This document shows, one piece after another, positions 1 through 6,774 of a DNA stretch of 34,143 nt; within the stretch, counting starts at the first letter, position 1, and the number at the start of each line of letters is the position of its first letter. A program made the position numbers and the translations under genes. The notes under the pieces are model-generated. The model saw nothing but the letters and a program-made list of their open reading frames with translations. It was not told the DNA's origin and searched no databases. Source of the DNA: Planctomycetota bacterium (GTDB lineage Bacteria; Planctomycetota; PLA2); assembly GCA_027297745.1 (NCBI GenBank), contig JAPUHK010000202.1, positions 1 through 34,143 on the forward strand. The letters are read 5' to 3'.

Positions 1-951
1 GCCACGTGCAGCAGCCGCGGACCGGACGGGCGCTGGTTCGTCGGCACGGCCAGCCTCGTGTACGGCGCCGCGATCCACACGAGCGAGGACCTCGCGAACT
101 GGACGCAGATCGAGCGGGGCCCGGCCTATGCCGAGGGCGGCATCCACAAGCTGAACCAGATCTGGACGCTGCACACGGAGGGCGAACGCTATTACGCAGG
201 CGTGGACACCGCGGGGCTGTTCGCCAGCGAGGACCGGGGCGAATCCTGGCAGCCGGTCTCCGCGCTGAACGACCATCCGACGCGCGAGTCGTGGTTCCCC
301 GGCAACGGGGGCCTGTGCGCGCACGCGGTCCTCGTGGATCCGAAGGACGCGCAACGCATCTGGTGCGGCATCTCCGCGGTCGGCGTCTGGCGCTCCGACG
401 ACGGCGGCGCAACGTGGAGCTCTAAGAACGACGGCATCAAACAGGTCATCGAAGACAAGCAGCACGAGGAGATCGGGTACTGCGTGCACGGCCTGGCAGC
501 GGACCCGGACGACGCCGACACGATCTACCGCCAGGACCACACCGGCATGTACCGCACGCGGGACGGCGGCGACAGCTGGCAGAAGATCGAGGAGGGGCTC
601 GGCGGCTGGTTCGGGTTCCCGATTGCCATGGACCCGCGCACCAAGACGCTCTACGCGGTGCCCCTCGAAAGTGACGAGTACCGCATGCCCAAGGGGGGCC
701 GCCTGCGCGTCTTTCGCAGCCGGAACGGCGGCGATGCGTGGGAGCCGCTGGACCGCGGGCTGCCCGCGGCGCCCACCTACGTGGGCGTGCTTCGCGGCGC
801 GATGGTGACCGACGCGCTGGACCCCTGCGGCATCTACGTAGGCGACACGTCGGGCCGCGTGCACGTCAGCGCCGACGCCGGCGACAGCTGGCAGACGCTG
901 CCCTTCACGCTGCCGCGCATCCTCAACGTGCGTACCTACCTCGAGGACTAG
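1..951 (+). CDS. BNR/Asp-box beta-propeller protein (5' end outside window)
   Basis: The frame is open from base 1, so the start codon lies upstream; 316 residues are visible. Five Asp-box (BNR) motifs of the form S-x-D-x-G-x-x-W can be read: SEDRGESW, SDDGGATW, TRDGGDSW, SRNGGDAW and SADAGDSW. This spacing is typical of sialidase-like or VPS10-like six- or seven-bladed propellers, often annotated as exo-alpha-sialidase or WD40/YVTN/BNR-like repeat proteins. No sialidase catalytic Arg triad or Tyr/Glu pair can be assigned from the fragment, so glycosidase activity should not be assumed. A GTG at position 58 could be taken as a start, but it would cut through the first blade. The stop is 4 bp from the next gene, a MoaD/ThiS-like carrier, so the two are probably co-transcribed. 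Confidence 0.85.
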   Translation, partial: ATCSSRGPDGRWFVGTASLVYGAAIHTSEDLANWTQIERGPAYAEGGIHKLNQIWTLHTEGERYYAGVDTAGLFASEDRGESWQPVSALNDHPTRESWFPGNGGLCAHAVLVDPKDAQRIWCGISAVGVWRSDDGGATWSSKNDGIKQVIEDKQHEEIGYCVHGLAADPDDADTIYRQDHTGMYRTRDGGDSWQKIEEGLGGWFGFPIAMDPRTKTLYAVPLESDEYRMPKGGRLRVFRSRNGGDAWEPLDRGLPAAPTYVGVLRGAMVTDALDPCGIYVGDTSGRVHVSADAGDSWQTLPFTLPRILNVRTYLED

Positions 952-955
952 AGCC

Positions 956-1234
956 ATGGCCGAGGTCACGCTGGAGCTTCCCTCTGTCCTGGCCGCGGTG
1001 CTCGGCGGGACCAAGAGCATTCGCGTCCAGGCCGACACGCTGCAGGGCGCGCTCGAGGCGGCCACGTCGTTGCATCCCGCGTTGGCCGTGCACCTGTTCG
1101 ACGAGAGCGGGGACCTGCGCAAGCACGTCCTGTGCTTTCACAACGACGTGAACAGCCGCTGGCTCGAAGACCGCTGCGTAGCCGTGGCCGACGGGGATCG
1201 CATCACCATTCTGCAGGCCGTCTCCGGCGGGTGA
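956..1234 (+). CDS. MoaD/ThiS-family ubiquitin-like sulfur carrier protein
   Basis: This 92-residue protein ends in Gly-Gly (AVSGG), the C-terminal signature on which MoaD/ThiS proteins are adenylated and thiocarboxylated. The size and the pattern ending in VADGDRITILQAVSGG match the beta-grasp sulfur-carrier fold, in which the segment before the tail reads DGDEv-x-h-hP-h-x-GG. It could supply sulfur for molybdopterin or thiamin-like chemistry, but no MoaE, ThiG, ThiF or MoeB homologue is in the window. Its only close partner is the BNR propeller gene 4 bp upstream, so its acceptor is unknown. The ATG at 956 is the first start after the upstream stop. The family call is firm; the pathway is not. 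Confidence 0.85.
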   Translation: MAEVTLELPSVLAAVLGGTKSIRVQADTLQGALEAATSLHPALAVHLFDESGDLRKHVLCFHNDVNSRWLEDRCVAVADGDRITILQAVSGG

Positions 1235-1252
1235 GTCCGCGAGCCCGAACCG

Positions 1253-1321
1253 CGTACTCATACTCGTTCTCGGCCGGGAGCCGACCACTCTTGAACGAGC
1301 ACGAGAACGAGCACGAGTACG
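1253..1321. repeat. Intergenic inverted repeat built from short tandem units (CTCGTA/TTCTCG type)
   Basis: The left arm 1253-1272 and right arm 1302-1321 are complementary at 18 of 20 positions and enclose a 29-nt spacer. Each arm is itself quasi-repetitive (TACTC, TTCTCG and their complements). A further right-arm-like stretch continues to about 1340. It lies between two convergent genes. It belongs to a loose family with the elements at 4218, 10346 and 21774. Confidence 0.7.
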
Positions 1322-1344
1322 ACGGCGAGTACGAGAACGGGACA

Positions 1345-1746
1345 TCAGGCGCGCTGATCCAGAGACGCGCGCAACTCGCCGGCGTCGTAGTCCCGGACCA
1401 GCTCGTGCAGGCGGCGGCCGTTGCGGTAGGTGCTCATCGTGTAGTCGCACTGGAACAGGAAGCGCAGCGCGCTGTCGGCGAAGGTCAGGGGGTGGATGCG
1501 CACCTCCCAGCGCGCCAGCGGGCCCGGGTCACGCAGCGCCGCGAGTTCCTCGGGACTGCTTACGTCGAGCAACACGATCCCGCCGGCGCGGTCCGTGAAG
1601 TGGTCATGGAAGAGCGCCAGGCCGCGGGTGGGGTCGGCGACGAAAGCGTTGACGGCGTCGTTGGCCTCGCGCAGGGTCGTGCCCTCGGGCGCGTAGGCGA
1701 TCACCAGGTGGCAGCGACGATCCTTCTTGGGCAGGGTACCGGCCAT
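1345..1746 (-). CDS. Conserved-looking small protein of unknown function, possible dimeric alpha/beta-barrel fold
   Basis: This 133-residue cytoplasmic protein has no signal peptide or membrane segment. The ATG at 1746 (reading leftward) is preceded by a good Shine-Dalgarno sequence, GGAGGAGC, about 8 nt away. The N-terminal beta-strand (CHLVIAYAP), the following helix (REANDAVNAFVADP), and later segments ARWEVRIHPL and YNGRRLHEL-like helices would suit a ferredoxin-like dimeric alpha/beta barrel of the YCII/EthD kind. That is a fold guess, not a recognised family. It is transcribed divergently from the peroxidase gene, sharing the 302-bp region that holds paired direct repeats. Confidence 0.6.
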   Translation of the reverse strand: MAGTLPKKDRRCHLVIAYAPEGTTLREANDAVNAFVADPTRGLALFHDHFTDRAGGIVLLDVSSPEELAALRDPGPLARWEVRIHPLTFADSALRFLFQCDYTMSTYRNGRRLHELVRDYDAGELRASLDQRA

Positions 1747-2048
1747 GGGTGGCTCCTCCGATCGATTCGGCGTGCGCGGCGTCGGTGCCCGTCCAATCTA
1801 ACGGTGCGGGGAAAATGGCCCGCGCGGTGCCCGGAAGTGGGTGAGAAGCCGCGCTCCAGGCTCCCCGCTGATTGACGGAAACCCGGTATGAGACACCGGT
1901 AAGGAGAAAACCGGTGGACGTGGGAGGGCGAACCCGTCACATTGGGCCGCTGCCGGTATGAGGTGAGGTTGCGGTCCTGGCTGCCAGCGCTGAGCGCGCG
2001 CATCCGGGTGGTCCACAAATCGTGTCTTTTGGACGGAGGGTGAGAGAC
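1747..2048. promoter_or_regulatory. Divergent intergenic region with paired 22-bp direct repeats and a leader hairpin
   Basis: This 302-bp gap separates the small minus-strand gene from the peroxidase lipoprotein gene. It holds two copies of ATTG-N8-CCGGTATGAG, at 1871-1892 and 1941-1962, exactly 70 bp apart. Between them is an inverted pair, CACCGGT and ACCGGTG, separated by 9 nt. A short dyad (GTCCA at 2011-2015 with TGGAC at 2030-2034) lies just before the GGAGGG ribosome-binding site of the peroxidase. I found no convincing -35/-10 pair, so promoter positions are not called. The paired sites look like binding sites for a regulator or an alternative sigma factor; this is inference. Confidence 0.5.
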
Positions 2049-4208
2049 ATGAGAGCCACTTTACGCGTTGGAGTCCTGGTGTTGTGCGTCTTGGCCGCCG
2101 CCTGTGCAGGCGACGACTCGACGTTGACTCTCTTGCGCATCGGGCCCGTGGAGGGCATCCCGCAGACGCTCGATGCCACGCTGATCATCATCGGCAGAGG
2201 CTTTCCTTCCGGCAACATGACGCTGGAGGTGATGGGGGTGGGGAGCTTCTCCTGCGAGCTGAAGGGAGCGGCGACCGCGCTGTGCTTCGTGCCCGCCAAC
2301 ACTCTGCCCGCCGGGACCTACGACGTGCTGCTGAAAGACGGGACGCGCGCCTCCGATATGCAACCGGGGATGCTGGTGGTCAATCCCCAGCCGGTCCTGA
2401 ACACGACCTCGCAAGACGTCTTCGACCCGAACTTCAACCTGCCCTTCCAGATCGGGGGTAGCGGCTTCACCGCACCCGTCGACATCTTGTTCCTCGACGG
2501 CCTGGGGGCTCCACTCGCGGCGCCCCGTGCGGCGCAGGTGCAAACCGGCGGGACCGTGCTGGCGGCCACGTCCCCGATCGTGCCCGGCGTGGGGGGGCCG
2601 CTCGCGGTGACGATCCAGATTCGCAACGGCGACGGCCAGTCCGCCTTCGCCGCGATGCCTGTCACCTTGAGCAGCCCGGAGCCCGGCGTACGCACCATCG
2701 ACGGATCCGGCAACAACATCGGGCGCCCCACGGTCGGCAGCGCGAACATCCGCTTGCGGCGCGCGGTCGGCGTGGACTACGCCGACGGCGTCTCCAGCCC
2801 CTCCGGCGCCACGCGTCCGAGCGCGCGGGCCATCAGCAACGCGGTTTCGAGCCAGCTCTTCGTGCAGCCCAACGCGGCGCGCGCGTCGGACTACTTGTGG
2901 CAGTGGGGCCAGTTCCTGGACCACGACATCGACCTCACGCCCGGAGCGGACCCCACGGAGACCTTCGACATCGAGGTCCCGACCGGCGATCTCTTCTTCG
3001 ACCCGCTGTCGTTCGGCGGCATCCTGATCCCGCTCAACCGGTCGACCTACGACCCCGCGAGCGGCACGGTCAGCAGCAATCCGCGCGAGCAGCTGAACAA
3101 GATCACGGCCTTTGTCGACGCCTCGAACGTCTACGGCTCGGATGCCGCGCGCGCCGCGGAGCTGCGCACGGGCGACGGCACCGGCCGCCTGCGCACGACC
3201 ACCGGCAACTACCTCCCGTTCAACGGCAACGGCTTCCCCAACGCGCCTACGGACGCCGATCCGATGCTGTTCCTGGCCGGCGACGTGCGGGCCAACGAGC
3301 ACGTGGGCCTGACGGCCCTGCACACGCTCTTCCTGCGCGAGCACAACCGGCTCGCGGACGAGATCCGGGCCGATAACCCCGGGCTCAGCGGCGAGGACAT
3401 CTACCAGGCTGCGCGCCGCTGGGTGGGCGCGCAGCTGCAGGTGATCACGGTCAAGGAATTCTTGCCGGTCCTGCTCGGCCCCGGGGTGTTGCCTGCGTAC
3501 GCCGGTTACCAGCCCACGGTCGACCCGGGCATCAGCAATCTGTTCAGCACGGCCTGCTACCGCTTCGGCCACACCCAGGTTTCCGGACGGCTGATGCGTT
3601 TGGACGCAAGCGGCTTCGAGATCCCACAGGGCCACCTGGCGCTGCGCGATGCCTTCTTCCAGCCGGCACGCATCCGCACCGAGGGCGGGATCGACCCGAT
3701 CCTGCGCGGCCTCGCGGCGCAGCCGGCACAAGAGGTGGACCTGCTCATCGTGGACGACCTGCGCAGCTTCCTGTTCGGTCCTCCCGGCGCGGGCGGCCTG
3801 GACTTGGCCGCGCTCAACATCCAGCGCGGGCGCGACCACGGCTTGCCGAGCTACAACCAGTGCCGGGTGCGGATGGGCCTGGCCCCCAAGACCTCGTTCG
3901 CCGACGTCACCTCCGACGCCGCTCTGCAGACGGCGCTCGCCGGCGAGTACGCGACCGTGGACGCCATCGATGCGTGGGTGGGCGGCCTGGCCGAGGACCA
4001 CCGGCCCGGCGCCATGGTGGGTGAGCTCTTGTGGACCGTGCTGCGCGACCAGTTCCAGCGGCTGCGGGACGGCGACCGCTTCTGGTACGAGCGGGTCTTC
4101 ACGGGGGCCGCACTGGCCGAGCTGGAGAGCACCACCCTGGCCGACATCATCCGGCGCAACACGGGCATTCTGGCCGAGCTGCAGAACGACGTGTTCCGGG
4201 TTCCGTAG
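2049..4208 (+). CDS. Animal-type haem peroxidase lipoprotein with IPT/TIG-like N-terminal repeats
   Basis: This 719-residue protein starts at ATG 2049, chosen because GGAGGG lies 8 nt upstream and a lipoprotein signal follows at once (hydrophobic VGVLVLCVL, then AAAC near residue 20). Residues about 30-205 look like two IPT/TIG immunoglobulin-like repeats. The rest is an animal peroxidase (An_peroxidase) domain. It has WGQFLDHDID with the distal His near residue 292, the helix HTLFLREHNRLA, YRFGHTQV with the proximal haem His near residue 508, NIQRGRDHGLP, and a closing LLWTVLRDQFQRLRDGDRFWYE-type segment. The family uses H2O2 to oxidise halides or organic substrates, or cross-links matrix proteins. 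The lipobox suggests attachment on the periplasmic or outer surface. The substrate is unknown. Confidence 0.92.
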   Translation: MRATLRVGVLVLCVLAAACAGDDSTLTLLRIGPVEGIPQTLDATLIIIGRGFPSGNMTLEVMGVGSFSCELKGAATALCFVPANTLPAGTYDVLLKDGTRASDMQPGMLVVNPQPVLNTTSQDVFDPNFNLPFQIGGSGFTAPVDILFLDGLGAPLAAPRAAQVQTGGTVLAATSPIVPGVGGPLAVTIQIRNGDGQSAFAAMPVTLSSPEPGVRTIDGSGNNIGRPTVGSANIRLRRAVGVDYADGVSSPSGATRPSARAISNAVSSQLFVQPNAARASDYLWQWGQFLDHDIDLTPGADPTETFDIEVPTGDLFFDPLSFGGILIPLNRSTYDPASGTVSSNPREQLNKITAFVDASNVYGSDAARAAELRTGDGTGRLRTTTGNYLPFNGNGFPNAPTDADPMLFLAGDVRANEHVGLTALHTLFLREHNRLADEIRADNPGLSGEDIYQAARRWVGAQLQVITVKEFLPVLLGPGVLPAYAGYQPTVDPGISNLFSTACYRFGHTQVSGRLMRLDASGFEIPQGHLALRDAFFQPARIRTEGGIDPILRGLAAQPAQEVDLLIVDDLRSFLFGPPGAGGLDLAALNIQRGRDHGLPSYNQCRVRMGLAPKTSFADVTSDAALQTALAGEYATVDAIDAWVGGLAEDHRPGAMVGELLWTVLRDQFQRLRDGDRFWYERVFTGAALAELESTTLADIIRRNTGILAELQNDVFRVP

Positions 4209-4217
4209 GCTTCCCAA

Positions 4218-4289
4218 CGTACGCGTGCCCTTGCCCCTGCCCTCTGCCCGGGTGCAAGAGAATCGGGCATGGGCATGGGCACGTGTACG
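4218..4289. repeat. Intergenic inverted repeat built from TGCCCx units
   Basis: The left arm 4218-4241 reads as CGTAC followed by CGTGCCC, TTGCCC and CTGCCC. The right arm 4265-4289 is its near complement (GGGCAT, GGGCAT, GGGCACG, GTACG). The roughly 23-nt spacer includes CCGGGTGCAAG. It lies 10 bp after the peroxidase stop and could fold into a strong hairpin at the 3' end of that transcript, but there is no T-tract. It is the second member of the unit-based inverted-repeat family. Confidence 0.7.
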
Positions 4290-4348
4290 GGTTTAAGAAC
4301 CACCCCCGGGGGCGGCGTGCGTATCCTCGGTAAGGGAAGGATCCACAC

Positions 4349-5218
4349 ATGAAGCCCGCCTCCCTCTCCCTCATCCTCAGCAGCATCGCCCTGGTCGGAG
4401 TGGGCGTGATGTACCTCAAGCTGGACGAGCTGTCCGAGCGTGTGGGCAACGAGCGCGCCGGCGTTCGCACGGAGCGTGCGCCCGTAGCGCGGCCCATTGA
4501 GGAAGGCGACTACGTCGCCTCGGTCCATAGCACGCCGGCGCCTACCCCTGCGCGTATCGCGGAGCTCGAGGAGCGCATGGCGAAGGTTGAGAAAGCGAGC
4601 GCGAAGTCCAAGCCGACCTTCAGCTGGGGTTTGGAGGACGGCGACCGCAAGTTTCGCATGCCGCGCTTCAAGCGTCCCTACCGGTCGCTCAAGCGCTTCG
4701 CCAAGGACCTGAAGCTGACGAACGTGCAGCAGGACCGCATCCAGGCCGCGATCGACCGCGGCCGTGAGCGCATCGAGAACATCATGAAGATCCCCGGCGA
4801 GGACGGGAAGAGCCCGCACGAGCGCCGTGAGGCCGCATTGCAAAAGCTGCGCGAGCGGGCGAAGAGCGGCAAGCACGATGCGGGGGCGATCATGGCCATC
4901 ATGCCGGCGCTGACCGGCTACCGGAACGAGAAGATCCCGGGCATGAACGCGACCTACGGCGAGGAGATCGACCGCGTCAAGCAGGAGACGCGCGAGGACG
5001 TGAACGGCAACCTCAGCGCGGAGCAGCAGGAACAGTTCGCGGACACGAACATCGATGGGATGCTCGGCGGAGGCGGGGGCACACACATGGTCAGCGTGTT
5101 CTCGGCCGGCGACGGTGTGGGCGGCATCGGTGGGCTGGTCATCGAGGTCGGCAAGAGCGTCGAGATCGAAGAGCCCGAAGAGATCCAGGAAGAAGAGGCA
5201 GAGGAGGGCGGCGGGTAG
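4349..5218 (+). CDS. Single-anchor periplasmic protein with Spy/CpxP-like LTxxQ motifs and acidic tail
   Basis: This 289-residue protein starts at ATG 4349, with GGAAGG about 9 nt upstream. Residues 5-24 form a hydrophobic signal anchor, followed by a predicted coiled coil (residues 24-34 and 68-85). Two motifs resemble the LTxxQ repeat of Spy/CpxP-type periplasmic chaperones and metal-stress sensors: LTNVQ at 123-127 and LSAEQ at 222-226. The intervening region is charged and helical. The C-terminus changes character: a poly-Gly turn near 239-244, a hydrophobic Gly-rich strand, then a very acidic Glu-rich tail of about 20 residues. The Spy/CpxP relation is inferred from the motifs only. An inverted repeat separates it from the peroxidase, so operon membership is uncertain. 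Confidence 0.65.
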   Translation: MKPASLSLILSSIALVGVGVMYLKLDELSERVGNERAGVRTERAPVARPIEEGDYVASVHSTPAPTPARIAELEERMAKVEKASAKSKPTFSWGLEDGDRKFRMPRFKRPYRSLKRFAKDLKLTNVQQDRIQAAIDRGRERIENIMKIPGEDGKSPHERREAALQKLRERAKSGKHDAGAIMAIMPALTGYRNEKIPGMNATYGEEIDRVKQETREDVNGNLSAEQQEQFADTNIDGMLGGGGGTHMVSVFSAGDGVGGIGGLVIEVGKSVEIEEPEEIQEEEAEEGGG

Positions 5219-5250
5219 CCGTCGCGGCGCGCGCGGTTATTCTGCGCGGG

Positions 5251-5952
5251 ATGCCCAACCCCTGGCTGGACCCGGAACGAGCGCGCACCTGGACCGGGGA
5301 GGGCCGGGCCAACAACCCCCTGCGCCAAGAGCAAGCCGACGTGCTCTTGCGCCTGTCGGCCGAGAGCCATCCCCGCAGCATCCTGGACCTGGGGTGCGGC
5401 CCGGGTGAGATCGGCGAGCGCTTCCTGGCGCGCTTTCCCGGGGCCGCCTGGACCGGCGTGGACGAGGCGCCGGAGGTGCTGGAGCGGGCGCGCGCGCGCT
5501 TCGAGCCGCACGCCGGGCGCACGCGCTTGCTGCAGTCCCCGCTGCAAGCGGACTGGACAGAGCAGGCGCCCGGACCGTTCGACCTCGCCGTGGCGGTGCA
5601 GACAGTGCACCACCTGGAGACCGAGGAGAAACACGTCCTGTTTGCCCGCGTGCTCTCCGTGTTGCGCCCCGGCGGGCTGTTCCTGATGAGCGAGCCCGTA
5701 CAGCTGGAGGCGCCGCAGCTGTTCGGGCTGTATCGCGCGCTCCTGGACCACGCGCGTCAGCGGCAGGGCTTCGAGCCGTTGCCGCCCGGCTACGACCTGG
5801 ACGCGTTCCACGAGCAATTGGAGCGCAACCAGGACCGGCTCGAGACCGTTGCGGACCAGTTGCACTGGATGCGCGAGGCCGGCTTCGGCCCTGGGGCCTG
5901 CTTCTGGCGACACGGCAATCGAGCCATCTTCGGCGGAGCCCGTCCCGAGTGA
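5251..5952 (+). CDS. Class I SAM-dependent methyltransferase
   Basis: This 233-residue protein carries the SAM-binding motif I ILDLGCGPGEIG at residues 44-55. The acidic end of strand 2 follows (WTGVDEAPEVLERA), then motif II/post-I FDLAVAVQTVHHL and motif III LRPGGLFLMSEP. This is the Methyltransf_11/25 type acting on small molecules. The substrate cannot be read from the sequence. The aromatic and acidic C-terminal half (about 150-233) would form the substrate lid. The stop overlaps the start of the HAD phosphatase gene (GTGA), so the pair is translationally coupled. A TATTCT hexamer ends only 7 nt before the ATG, which would make the transcript leaderless if it is a real -10 element. Confidence 0.88.
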   Translation: MPNPWLDPERARTWTGEGRANNPLRQEQADVLLRLSAESHPRSILDLGCGPGEIGERFLARFPGAAWTGVDEAPEVLERARARFEPHAGRTRLLQSPLQADWTEQAPGPFDLAVAVQTVHHLETEEKHVLFARVLSVLRPGGLFLMSEPVQLEAPQLFGLYRALLDHARQRQGFEPLPPGYDLDAFHEQLERNQDRLETVADQLHWMREAGFGPGACFWRHGNRAIFGGARPE

Positions 5953-6728
5953 GGCTGCGCGGCGTCCTCTTCGACCTGGACGACACGCTGATCCCCGAGG
6001 AGGGGGCCGTGCGCGAGGGGTTCGAGGCCGCCTGCACGCTCGCGCAGTTGCGCTGCGGCGTGGACCCCGCGCATCTCCAGGAGGCCGTGCGGAGCCGGGC
6101 CCGCTCGCTTTGGCGCGGGGCTCCGACGTTTCCCTACTGCCGTTCGATCGGGATCGCCGGCTTCGAGGGCCTGTGGGGCAGCTTCGAAGGCGACGATCCG
6201 CAACTGGTCGCGCTGGCCGGCTGGGTGGACGACTACCGCAACGTTGCCTGGACCGGCGGGCTGAGCGAGCTGGGCATCGAGGCCCCGGAGCTGGCGTCGG
6301 AGTTGTCCGACGCCTTTTGCACCGCCGTGCGGAGCGCCTTCCGTCCGTTCGTGGGCGCCGAGGAGTTGCTCCGGGAGTTGCGCAAGCACCTGCGTATCGG
6401 CCTGCTCACCAACGGCGCCTCCAGCGTGCAGCGCCACAAGATCCGGCAATCGGGTCTCGACGGCCTGTTCCACGCCGTCGTCGTGTCGGGCGAAGTGGGG
6501 GTCGGCAAACCGGATCCCGAGGTGTTCCGCGTCGCGCTGGAGGCGCTGGGCACGCCGGCGGCCGAGACGGTCATGGTCGGCAACAGCCTGCGGCATGACA
6601 TCGCCGGGGCGCGGGCAGCGGGAATGCCTTGCGTCTGGCTCGATCACACGGGGCGCGGGCACGGCGAGGAGCTGGAGCCCGACGTGCGCATCGAGGACAT
6701 CACGGAGTTGCGGGATGTCATGGGATGA
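5949..6728 (+). CDS. HAD-superfamily hydrolase (YjjG/N-acylneuraminate-phosphatase-like)
   Basis: This 259-residue protein starts at GTG 5949, which overlaps the methyltransferase stop by 4 nt. All four HAD motifs are present: motif I FDLDDTL with nucleophile Asp9 and acid/base Asp11; motif II LLTNGAS; motif III with Lys in VGKPDPEVF; motif IV VGNSLRHDIAGARAAGM. The helical cap between motifs I and II (about residues 18-115) is of subclass C1, as in YjjG, phosphoglycolate phosphatase and N-acylneuraminate-9-phosphatase. The likely reaction is hydrolysis of a small phosphoester; the substrate is unknown. Coupling to the methyltransferase suggests a shared small-molecule or damage-repair role, which is inference. 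Confidence 0.9.
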   Translation: MRLRGVLFDLDDTLIPEEGAVREGFEAACTLAQLRCGVDPAHLQEAVRSRARSLWRGAPTFPYCRSIGIAGFEGLWGSFEGDDPQLVALAGWVDDYRNVAWTGGLSELGIEAPELASELSDAFCTAVRSAFRPFVGAEELLRELRKHLRIGLLTNGASSVQRHKIRQSGLDGLFHAVVVSGEVGVGKPDPEVFRVALEALGTPAAETVMVGNSLRHDIAGARAAGMPCVWLDHTGRGHGEELEPDVRIEDITELRDVMG

Positions 6729-6774
6729 CCGGCCAAGACGTACTGCCAAGACGCAGGGCTCGGCGTTGGCGGCG

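Noticed and set aside
58-60. GTG at 58 as the start of the first gene
   Set aside because: The frame is open to base 1 with protein-like sequence (DGRWFVGTAS) that belongs to the same propeller, so the gene is truncated by the window.
1253-1340. Tandem CGAGTACGAG-like units considered as a CRISPR or regular tandem array
   Set aside because: Units are imperfect 6-mers arranged as two opposed arms, with no constant repeats and unique spacers.
2061-4217. A 718-codon open frame on the minus strand opposite the peroxidase
   Set aside because: It is a high-GC shadow: biased Arg/Gly/Ala/Val/Asp composition, no domain, no ribosome-binding site, and fully overlapped by a peroxidase with all family motifs.
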